Source of the DNA: Globodera rostochiensis
Lineage: Eukaryota; Nematoda; Chromadorea; Rhabditida; Heteroderidae
Assembly (NCBI GenBank): GCA_018350325.1
Contig: JAEVLN010000063.1
Location: forward strand, 47,564-111,563
Reading direction: 5' to 3'
DNA: 64,000 nt
Made by a program: the position numbers and the translations under genes. This document shows, piece after piece, positions 50,871-60,741 of this stretch; within the stretch, counting starts at the first letter, position 1; every line of letters begins with the position of its first letter. Under the pieces are notes generated by a model, which saw only the letters and a list, made by a program, of their open reading frames with translations, did no database searches and was not told where the DNA came from.

Positions 50871-52885
50871 TCACTTCCGCCGATTCACAATGTCATCCAA
50901 AGTTTGGTGGAGAATATTTCGGATTGGTTCTGCTGGCAATTGGGCCAATTCCGATCGGATGTCCTCAACCAATTCCGTCTATAATAAAATCATTTTTACG
51001 TGATCGGCCATTGTTTCCAGGAAAAATGCCTGATAATGCTCAAATTTCTGTCCAATTCCCTCCTGCAGCAAAATTTGTCGAGCCAACTTCAGCTGTTGCA
51101 CGCTTTTTTTCCCGAAATTCTCACGGAAAAGGTTGAGTTTTTCGGGCGCCTCCTTGGAGAGTTTGTCCACGAGAGCGCAGGTTACCCAAGTGCACTTTCC
51201 CTCGGCTAAATCCGTCAGATTTGACTTTCCGGTAATTTCGGGATCGCCAAAACAGTCCAAAAAGTCATCTTGTGCCTAAATTGTCGATTGTGACCATTAA
51301 TTTTATGAAAACTGTTACCTGGAAGAGATCGCCTATTCGATAAGCAATTTGCCTCAGCTTTGTTGGGCTTGTCGGAGTGCAATCGGCCAAATGATATCCG
51401 ACGATGAGTGGCAAAAAGTAGGAATAGTGACTCGTCTTGCTCTCCACGATGGCGGAGTAGCGGGACCAACTGAACTCGTCCAACTCTGTGGAACAAAAGT
51501 CAAGATGCAATTTGTTCACAATAAACAAAATGTGACCCATCAAAAATGCATAACACGGCTGGCGCGCGGTCAGAAAAAACCCGCGGGTCGCACAAAAGAG
51601 TCGCAAACCGCGGCGGTCTTCAAATTTGTTATAGGGAATCCAAAATTTGTCATATTTTTTACATTAAAAATCTTTTTTTTTCGAAAATGTGCGGACGGTC
51701 CAAAATTTTGGCGAATCGCGCGCCAGACCTGATGCCTAAATGGTAGCATGTTTACGAAATTGACCCAATCCGAGAAAAAAAGTCCCTCACCAACCCGTAT
51801 TGGTGTCCAACAGTTGTCCGATCACCGTCTTTTGTTTCGCCTAAAGGAAACAAAAGGAATGCAAGTCGAGAGTCCAGTCAATTTGGCCCAAAAATATTTA
51901 TTCAATTAATTTATGTTTTGTCGTTGTTCACTGGTCTGACCACAAAGTTGCATTTCGTTTTGACGTTATACCTCAGAAAAGTCGTGAAGGATCGCATACA
52001 TTTTGGGATGGCTTGGGAGTGTGCGTCTAACAACATTGTCTATGCCACAGTCCAACAGCAACCCGTCGTTAATCGCTTTCAATCCAACACCAGGCTGTAC
52101 ACAAAATGGGAAAATGTACTCTCTGCGGTGGAAGGGTTGTCAGTTCGGGCTAAACCGTAGAACTAGGACTTATTGGTTCAATTCAGATATCCTAAATTGT
52201 CGGTTCAGTCCGGAAATTAATGCGCAAATTTGCTTTTGATTTGTTTAAAGTGCATTTCAAAACAAAAATCCGAATCGATTCGGATAAGCGAATGTTCATT
52301 TTATCCAAACCAATTGGTGGCGGCACGGCTTTCCCCTCCTCCGTGTTGCGCCGTCCATAATGTCATCTTCGATTAGGAAAAATGTTTGCAACTAAACATA
52401 AAATGTCCGTTAAGTAAATTCAAAATAATTAATTATAATTAGTCCCGATCAAGAACAAACACAAAGTCTAAGCAAAAGTAATGATACACATTTTAACAAA
52501 AACCATTTTTTGACACCAAACCAACCATTTCAATTGCCAGCGAAACTTTGACGGCGTTGTGAAATTGTACGTCGGATGGAGACGGATCCAAAGCCTTAAA
52601 ATATTCAGTCAACTCGCATATAAATGGGGAAATCATTTTTGGCATTTGGACAACCAAATAAGTTCTGAGTGCCAAGCCGCTCCTCGCGAATTTGCCCTCG
52701 CCCATTGTATAGTCAAAGAGTTGTTGAATGTATTCGCGGCTTATCTTCGCCTCGGCGCCACGCAAATCATTCGTCAGCGAAGCGGCTAATTCCTCACGAA
52801 GCGACGGGAGCAATGAACGAAGCAATCGTTGCGGGTTTATGGCGGCACTCATCAGTTTTTGAGTCATTGTAGCGGCGGAATTCAT
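50871..52885 (-). CDS. fdps-1: Farnesyl diphosphate synthase
   Basis: Condenses isopentenyl and dimethylallyl/geranyl diphosphate to FPP. ATG at 52885 (MNSAATMTQKLM), directly behind 'ttgctttttcag', a possible trans-splice site; stop 50871-50873. Seen: LQTFFLIEDDIMDGATRRRG with the first Asp-rich motif (DDIMD), KAINDGLLLDC, TVIGQLLDTNT (usual GQxxD), ESKTSHYSYFLPL (the KT pair), and LFQAQDDFLDCFGDPEITGK with the second Asp-rich motif (DDFLD). The last exon (50974-50871) is ELVEDIRSELAQLP and ends VNRRK, as in animal FPP synthases. One intron starts gttggt. C. elegans lacks the sterol branch, so FPP would serve dolichol, ubiquinone, haem A and prenylation. Confidence 0.93.
51557..51729. mobile_element. 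Possible short MITE in an FPPS intron
   Basis: Ends 'ggctggcgcgcgg' and 'cgcgcgccagacc' are inverted copies with one gap. No clear target duplication and no coding capacity. Confidence 0.4.
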
Positions 52886-53181
52886 CTGAAAAAGCAATTT
52901 TAGTTGCGACCCTGTGGCATAATGCACTGCATAGTTTCAAGTTTCAAATTACGAAGTTGGCATTAATGGAAATCCAATCGAATTTTGGCACGTTCCTTGA
53001 TAAATCTGTTTGCGTCGGTGATCTGGTAATATTGCAGTCATTTAATTGGTGGTGGATAAAATACGTTAAGGCGATTAACAACCAAAAAATTTTGCCATAT
53101 CAAAAGAATTAATTTATATATTTAGCACTGTTTAATAATTTAAAATGAAATGAGTCGTCCGCAGTCCGGTCCATTCACTGC

Positions 53182-56166
53182 TCAGTCGTCCCATTCGTTG
53201 TCTTCCGGGGACGTCCCACTCGAGGAGGAGTCGGAGTCGCCCAGACAATGTTCCATTCGCTTGCGCAAAATTGCAGCCACATCGTTTGAAGTCGCAACCG
53301 CGCGCTTCTCCGCCAACTCCTCTTGCTGACGGACTCTCTTCAACTTGACACCCTCTTGGATTTGAATCAGCAGAAGAGAGCGATTGTCCTCAAACCGAAC
53401 GATAATAAACAAAACAATAAAATAATCAACGCATTCTTCTTACTCTACAAATCACTTGTCTACACATTTTGTTGGGTTTCAACAAATTCGGAACCCTCGA
53501 TAACCCCCCGGGGCAGTTATTATTGCTAGTAATTACCCCCAAAGCGCGTTATCTTTGGTCTGCAAACCAAAAATATTTACTTGAGCTCCCGTGCTTGAAG
53601 GCTTGCGCTGCAAATTTTTCTGATCGTCGACATTTTGCCCGCCAAATGTTTTGGTCCCTTCGTTTACAATTTTGGCAGAGAAATTTACGGGAGGCGGTGG
53701 TGGCGGGGGAGGAGGCACGGACGAAATACAAACAGACGGGGGGATCTAAGAACGAAGAAAAATCGGTATTTATAATTCGATGTACGCTCTTTCAAGTCGT
53801 GTTAAGTAAACTATTTATTGTACTCTCTGATTCCCCAAGCAGTTTACTTGTTGCATGGACTGGATTTGCTGCTGAGGCTGTTGTTCAACAGCAGAATCAT
53901 CCGGTTGTTGGTTTGGTGACTGTTGCGTTTTAAGTTCGGACGTTTCCGTTGACCCGTTGGACGGTTTAAATTCGACTTTGCTTCCTTCAACATTGTGTTT
54001 CAATTCATTTGTCGGAATGGTTGATGATGAATTTGTGGACCCAACCGGAGAGGAGGAGGAGGCAATGCGTGGAAGGTTCGTCGTGATCATTGTGGAGGAG
54101 AGAATGCTGTGAGGAGGAGGCGGAGGAAGCTCGTCGTCGTCCTCGTCCAGGAACACAACACCCAAACCAGCGGCCAAGGAATTCGCCGCGGCATTTCCGC
54201 CTGTGCTAGCAGTTTGGCTTGGTTTTACTCCGCTTTTATCGCAGACATTTTGATCCGTGACACAAATTTGGCGATTATTTCTGTCACACTGTTTGGGGTG
54301 CCAATTCATTGTCTTTTCGCTGGCCTCCACTTGCTGCTGAGTGTGAGACCAATTTTCGGTATTCGCCGTAACCATCGACATTCCGGGTGGAGGAGGCTGA
54401 TGCAAAAGTCCACTCAGCAACAAACTTTGAGGAGTCTGAAATGTAAACGTTTCAAGACCACGGCCATGTCGAGCCAAACAAACTTGGTATTCGGCGGGAA
54501 AGTGCAAAACATCTGCCGCAATCGAAGTGGAGAAATGGCCGGGGTCGAAACCATGACGCGCCCTGTTCTGTTGGGATTTGTTTTGATGCCCAAATTGTGG
54601 CGCAAAGCGTGAATAATCCGAAGAACGCGAAGACACGTGGTGCGCAAACGACGGGTTCTGTTGGTGTTGTGGAATGTCCTGCTGCTGACGCCGTCGTTGC
54701 CGGGATGGACTGGTCGAAGACCGACCTTGAATATTTTTTGAAAATTTTAAAGTGATATCCAACTTTTTTTTCAGGAAAATTGATTAACAAAAATGTAATA
54801 AACAGCAAAAAATACGGCAATCATGTGGAATTGCGGTCCCGGCGAAAATTTTTTTTTAACAATTTCAAATGCATGTTTTCTGGGGTAAAAATATGCGTAG
54901 AACACGAATCTGAGCTCGGATTACGAATTTCGAACCACGGACCCAAATTCGAACAATTTTTCTAAATTCTAGGCACGTAAAAAATAATTTATACATGGAC
55001 ACAAAAAGGTTAAAACCTTCAAAAATGCACGAAAACGTTTGTAATGATGAGAAAACAAAACAATTCAATCGTTAACGGGGTCGAAATGGGCAATATAAAA
55101 AATTTGTTACCCCGAAAAAAAAGTTACATTTTGAACTTTCGAAAAATGTTTGAATTCGGGTTCGGTTTTCGACATTCGCAAAATCCGAGCTCGGATTCAT
55201 GTTCTACTCATTTTTTCACCCTAGAAAACATACATTTAAAATTTTAATCATTCAAAAATTAAAAAAAAAATTTTCGCCGGGACCGCAATTCCACGTGATT
55301 GCCAAAAAGGCATACACCCTAAGAATCGACTTTTTGGATCGGCCCCTCCCCCCGAAAAAAAAATCCTGGCTACGGCCTTGGCAGCTATCATATTTTAGTT
55401 TTTGGGGAATTGCCCTCCCATCCGCCCATTATTGTTGATTTTATACCTGCCCTTTTCTTCTCAATCAGTCCGCCGTCGCACTCTTTCAAGACTTCATTGC
55501 GCCACAGTTCGAAGAAGTAACTCGGGTCGGTGTAGTAGCAAAGGGCCTCCTTTTCATCCTCCCGGTAAGGGTTTAATTGATTAAGCTGCGGAGGGGCGTC
55601 GCAGTTTTGGTATTGTTCCAACAACGACTGCGGCAAGGTTTGACGGTCAAGCGAATGCTGGTCGATTATGTTGAAGGATTTGAATGCTTTGCGCATTGCA
55701 GCTTCTTCCAAAGTGACTAGAAGGAAAAGTAAAGAGCAAAACGGAAGCAATTCCCGACATTTATCAAAATCATAGCCCTTCTGCGCCATTTATTTTTTTC
55801 AAACTTTTCAAAATACCTTGGTCCATAACTCCCTTCAAATTGTTGGTGCCTTGAGATTGAGACAATTTTTGTGCGAGGCGTTCGACACGTAAAAACAATG
55901 TATTGGCGCGATGGTCAATTTTCAGAGTCCTAAAATTTTTTAAACTAATTCTGCCATTTAAGTCTGACTAAATGATTTAAAAAAACGAACTCTCGATGTA
56001 TTTCCGAAAAAATTTGTTCCGCGTGACGACTCAAAGAACTCAATTGGCGAATTAAATTTGCCAAAGTGCCATTTGAGACACATTGAAGTTCGTCCTGTTG
56101 AACTGAAGCAGGTAAGCGATGAAGAGACAAATTTTCGGGAGAAACTGAGCGTGTCACCAACGGCAT
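53182..56166 (-). CDS. wve-1: WAVE/SCAR actin-nucleation promoting factor
   Basis: Activates the Arp2/3 complex downstream of Rac, at the cell cortex. ATG at 56166 (MPLVTRSVSPENLSLHRLP), four bases behind 'gatttttag'. The WAVE homology domain is clear: DELQCVSNGTLANLIRQLSS, MRKAFKSFNIIDQHSLDRQT, LNPYREDEKEALCYYTDPSY, FFELWRNEVLKE. A long low-complexity region rich in Gln, Ser and Pro follows. The C-terminus has a WH2 actin-binding segment (LLLIQIQEGVKLKRVRQQEE), the connector (NDVAAILRKRMEH) and an acidic end with Trp (PEDNEWDD, stop 53182-53184). Poly-Pro stretches before WH2 are typical. The intron at about 54720-55450 is full of transposon sequence. The FPPS gene follows about 300 bp downstream on the same strand. 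Confidence 0.94.
54818..55303. mobile_element. Fold-back element nested in a MITE, WAVE intron
   Basis: Ends 'ggcaatcatgtggaattgcg' and its near-perfect complement (55284-55303); pairing continues about 150 bp inwards through 'cccggcgaaaattttttt' and 'gagctcggatt'. The sequence after it (55304-55381: 'ccctaagaatcgacttttt', then 'ctggctacggcc') matches the right end of the MITE at 10925-11324, so the fold-back unit seems to have jumped into such a MITE. Confidence 0.7.
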
Positions 56167-57812
56167 TTTCTAAAAATCACTAGTTTTCACTTCATCCAGG
56201 CCTATGAAGTTTTGAGACCTTTCAAAACGAAGGGAACTAACTGCTGGAACTGTGTTTGATTGGCCTGAAAAAGGACTCAGGCTCTGACAATGAATCACAC
56301 AACCTCCACACATCAAAATCATCAAATAACCATCAGACACTTTCTTCCAATTCTTTTCTTCCTCACGAATTCTTTTTTTTGCTACATATTACACCCGAAT
56401 AAACTTGGGACAGCTTTTGGGTAAATACCCAACTCGCTACCTGCCAACTCGCTACTCCCCAACTCGCTACTTTTTTTCAAGCTTTTTTGCTCATAACTTT
56501 TTTCAAAGTCAACCAAATCAAAGATTTTTGATATCATTCGAAAGCTTACAATTAGTAGAAGCTATCAAAGCAAAAGCTAAGCGATTGGACAACTTTCAAA
56601 AAAGTTATGACCAATAAAGCTTAAAATTTGATTTCTTTAGCCGTAACTTTTTTGAAAATTGTCCAATCGCTTAGCTTTTGCTTTTGAAAGCTTCTACTAA
56701 TTGTAAGCTTTCGAATGATATCAAAAATCTTTGATTTGGTTGACTTTGAAAAAAGTAATAGTTCTATGGGTTGCAATACTACTGCAGGGATGCACCCCCA
56801 GTGTTACACGTTCTCTCTCTCGTTACTCTGGTGTGTCTAACCGTTCCTCTCACTTTTGTACACTATTTCGTCGATTTAGCATTTCTGGGTACAACCCTCT
56901 TGAGAGCTATCCAATCGCTTAGCTCTTGCTTACAAATATTTTTTAAACTTCAAGGGGCTAAAAAAAAAATTTGAGCGTTAGAAAAATTTCACACGTTAAA
57001 AACTGTCGGCCATTTTTTTGCTGATCTCTGTGCAAAAAATTAGGCAAATCGGTGTGTTTAATCAAAAATTCTTGTGTTCGAAGTGCGGGATGGTCAAATT
57101 AATTATTAAAAAAGGTGAGATAGAACGCCAAATGAGAGAAAGTTAGAGAAAAAAGGGAAAGTTTAATTCTCTCGCACTCTCTATTTACTGGCACACATCT
57201 CGTTTTTTGAGCCGCTGTGAAAATGAATGAAAAAAATGCTTAAAAATTAAATTTGGCATAATTTTACTAAAAAATAAAGTTTTTGTGAGAAATCAAATTT
57301 ATTAACAAACCTTACAAATTTTTCTTTAAAAAATTTCTCGGCGGCGCCTTGTCACCCCCAGCCCCTCCCATCCCAAAAAATCACCATATTCCTTTCATTT
57401 TTGGTTACAAATCTCAACAAAAAAGTGTTTTTTTTCTCGACCAAAAATTATTTTTTGAAAAATTGCATTTTGATATTTCGTGTGCAACACGAATCGCGAA
57501 AAAATGATTTTTTTTTTGCCAGATTTGATAAATTTTTATTGAATTTTATCAAAAAGTGTTAATGGGTTTTGTGAAAGATTTCGCCCTTTTTTTGCAGAAA
57601 AAGATACGCTTGAGCTGTGGGATGGTTGGATAAAGTACAACGGAGGAGGAGAATAAGGCGGGGGTCAATAAAAATCGGTCATTTTTCATTTTGCCTTTAT
57701 TTTATAATATTAAATAAGAAGCTTCAAATGAAAAAAATATGAAAATAATTAAACAAAAATTTAAACATCGTTATTGATTTGTTTTCGTTCAATTCGATGG
57801 AGGATCCATCAG
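56167..57812. other. Gene-free stretch with repeats
   Basis: Holds three copies of 'ccaactcgctac' (about 56429-56470), the fold-back element at 56492-56758, the second copy of the dispersed repeat (57026-57190), and a partial GC hairpin at 57338. No gene is supported. Confidence 0.5.
56492..56758. repeat. Large inverted repeat (117-bp arms)
   Basis: The arm 56492-56608 ('cataacttttttcaaagtc' onward) pairs with 56646-56758 with only a few mismatches, around a spacer of about 37 bp. Typical of a fold-back MITE; no clear target duplication. Confidence 0.9.
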
Positions 57813-58426
57813 TCAGTTCTTCTTCTCATCCTCTTCTTCTTCCTCCTCCTCCTCCACTTCTTTTCCTTCCTCCTCATCTTTCGCAATGCAGAAAATGCAT
57901 TTTGTTGGTGCCAATTCACCAAATGCCCTGAATTTATCATTTTTGCAGGTTTGTAAGGTTTTATTTAACTGACCAATTGCAGAAGGTGGGCGACAGTTCT
58001 TCTCGCGGAAACCCACTGAATAAATGGTCTTGGTTTGAAAATTGCTCACATGCGGCTGACTCACCCATTGGCGAATTGATCAAAACCGCTAAATTAAGAA
58101 AAAAAGTCGAAAATTTTGAAAAAAAGCATTTTACTCGTTGATGAAGTCAAAGCCTCTAAAGCGAGAAAATTAATTAAAGCAATTTTGAGCAACAAATAAA
58201 CGCACCCATTGGGAAATGGCTCCGCAGGCGTAGAAGCATCACTCAAGGGGTTAAAGCACATTAACTTCGAATTTAGCCCGAAATTACTCCAATTTGGCCT
58301 TTTTCGTTTTGTCTGGACAATCCGAACTTTGTGCCATCGGTGCGGGGCGCTTCTTCGGCGACGGACGGGGCTTTTTGGAGACACAGACCCAAAATTGGAG
58401 GGAAACGGACGGTTGGGCCAGGACAA
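57813..58426 (-). CDS. Hypothetical protein with micro-exons and charged tail
   Basis: Not recognised. Consistent splice signals join an exon ending PLSDASTPAEPFPNG (low border 58206), a 21-nt exon (58155-58135), a 24-nt exon (58088-58065) and a last exon from 58015 to the stop at 57813. Read-through gives FREKNCRPPSAIGQ and an acidic Glu run to the stop. If a possible intron (gtcagt to attcag, about 57974-57923) is removed, the tail is instead strongly basic (RRKEKKWRRRKKKRMRRR) with a different stop. The start is not visible: the open frame upstream to 58426 has no ATG, so a 5' exon may lie beyond the minisatellite at 58542-59547. Confidence 0.35.
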
Positions 58427-58541
58427 AAACTAACCATTGGGCTGGAAGAATTTGTGTCGATGACGCGAAAAGGAGTTCGGTCAACGGCTGAGGAGTTGGA
58501 GCTGCTGCGGTTATGGAAAGGGGAGAACGTTGAAATTGAAG

Positions 58542-59547
58542 AAAGGAGGAGGGAAGAAGCGGGAAAGAAAAGAAAGGGTCCAAATTGAAGAGAGGAGGAG
58601 GGAAGAAGCGGGAAAGAAAAGAAAGGGTCCAAATTGAAGAGAGGAGGAGGGAAGAAGCGGGAAAGAAAAGAAAGGGTTCAAATTGAAGAGAGGAGGAGGG
58701 AAGAAGCGGGAAAGAAAAGAAAGGGTTCAAATTGAAGAGAGGAGGAGGGAAGAAGCGGGAAAGAAAAGAAAGGGTTCAAATTGAAGAGAGGAGGAGGGAA
58801 GAAGCGGGAAAGAAAAGAAAGGGTTCAAATTGAAGAGAGGAGGAGGGAAGAATCGGGAAAGAAAAGAAAGGGTTCAAATTGAAGAGAGGAGGAGGGAAGA
58901 AGCGGGAAAGAAAAGAAAGGGTTCAAATTGAAGAGAGGAGGAGGGAAGAAGCGGGAAAGAAAAGAAAGGGTTCAAATTGAAGAGAGGAGGAGGGAAGAAG
59001 CGGGAAAGAAAAGAAAGGGTTCAAATTGAAGAGAGGAGGAGGGAAGAAGCGGGAAAGAAAAGAAAGGGTTCAAATTGAAGAGAGGAGGAGGGAAGAAGCG
59101 GGAAAGAAAAGAAAGGGTTCAAATTGAAGAGAGGAGGAGGGAAGAATCGGGAAAGAAAAGAAAGGGTTCCAAATTGAAGAGAGAGGAGGAGGGAAGAGAG
59201 CGGGAAAGAAGAAGAAATGGTCGTTCAACTTGAAAGAGAGGAGGAGGAAGAAGCGGGAAAGAAAAGAAAGGGTTTCAAAATTGAAAGGAGAGAGGAGGAA
59301 GAAGCGGGGAAAGACAAGAAAGGGTTCAAATTGAAGAGAGGCAAATTGAATAAGAGGAGGGAGGGAAGAAGCGGGAAAGAAAAGAAAGGGTTCAAATTGA
59401 AGAGAGGAGGAGGGAAGAAGCGGGAAAGAAAAGAAAGGGTTCAAATTGAAGAGAGGAGGAGGGAAGAAGCGGGAAAGAAAAGAAAGGGTTCAAATTGAAG
59501 AGAGGAGGAGGGAAGAAGCGGGAAAGAAAAGAAAGGGTTCAAATTGA
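58542..59547. repeat. Purine-rich 49-bp minisatellite
   Basis: About 20 copies of a 49-bp unit including 'gaagaagcgggaaagaaaag' and 'gggttcaaattgaagagagg'. Almost pure A/G on the plus strand. Copies around 59165-59360 are rearranged and diverged. Open frames through it (Lys/Glu/Arg or Phe/Leu/Ser repeats) are by-products. Confidence 0.95.
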
Positions 59548-59645
59548 CCTGGGGGGAGGGACGACGTATGACGAGAAGAAGAGAAAGAACTCCCTTGGCA
59601 ACGAACGGAAAAACGCGCGAATGAAAGTGTTTTCAGCTGTTTGGC

Positions 59646-59867
59646 TTAGAAAGTAAATGCCCAACGCTTTGTCCCCGCGGTGCCGCCCTTTCTGACGGAC
59701 ATTGGCACATTATCAAAGAGAATCCAAACAAAATGATTGAATCTTTCTTTCGATCTTTTGCCTTGACCAACAAATGAATGGCCATTGAGCACTTGCCTTT
59801 TCTCATTGTCCCTCTGCCCTTTCGCTGGCGAAATCGGATTTTCCGATTCGGAGGAATTCATCGACAT
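59646..59867 (-). CDS. Short open frame, uncertain
   Basis: 73 codons from ATG 59867 (MSMNSSESENPISPAKG) to a stop at 59646. No domain or signal peptide. It could be a first exon (donor-like 'caagtgctc' after KRQ) for the hypothetical gene downstream at 57813-58426. Low support. Confidence 0.2.
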   Translation of the reverse strand: MSMNSSESENPISPAKGQRDNEKRQVLNGHSFVGQGKRSKERFNHFVWILFDNVPMSVRKGGTAGTKRWAFTF

Positions 59868-60741
59868 TCAACAAAAGTGATTTGGCCACTTTTGATGGAA
59901 AGTACAGAAGAATGCGGGGATGCGGGGGAGAGGGCAAAAGTGTGAGGGTAATGAAGAAGAAAGTGCCAAAGGACGGATGGACGCACTTTCGGACAAATTG
60001 ATAAGAACGCGTTGGCAGGGACAAAAGGTAAACGGAGGAGGAAACAAACCCAAAACCCCCCAAAACGATGGGAGGTGCCTCCGCTGACTGTCGGGGACAA
60101 ATCGCTTATCATTTTCAAACGCCTTCCTCCGACCCCCCCCCCCCCCCCAAAAACATTAATTAATCAAACGCCCCCCCCCCTCTCACACCAACCAATGTTT
60201 GTTTATGTGTCAGAAGATTGTTACAGCGAACGAATTCGTTATTTATACGGTAAACAAAACACTGCTGGTGGTACTGTAAATATTTTCAATTATACAATTG
60301 TAAAACCATTCAAACAATAATTAATTTATATTCAAAAATTCGCTAATTTTCCTTATCAAAAATTTGGTGAATGGAAATTGGGAAGGAAAGAAAAGGGAAT
60401 TAAATCACAATGGGCGGGAAGTGGGGGGGGGGGGAGTCCAAAATATAAATTTATAAATAATATGATGTCGTGAGTGAGTGAATGTAAAAGTGTTGTGAAG
60501 AAAAAAGGAATAAAAACAAAACAAAAATAAAATAGTAAAACAAAGAATGATACACAAATGGCACCTTTATGAATGAATTCATTCGGCTAAGACTAAATTG
60601 GAGTGGGCGTCCGGGAGGTTCACGTCCCCGCAAATTTACGGGGGGATCCCCGGTACGCTTTCAACTTATTCAAACTGTCTGTTTGAGAAGCTTTAATTCC
60701 AAAAATGCCAGCACATCGAACGTTTTTCTTGATAATTTGAG
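59868..60741. other. Intergenic, no gene seen
   Basis: C runs at 60135 and 60171, a G run at 60423 and AT-rich sequence. Presumably the 3' flank of the GATA-factor gene. Confidence 0.4.

Noticed and set aside
58284..59498. Phe/Leu/Ser-rich (-) and Lys/Glu-rich (+) open frames
   Set aside because: Products of the 49-bp minisatellite only (the unit is not a multiple of three, so frames cycle).
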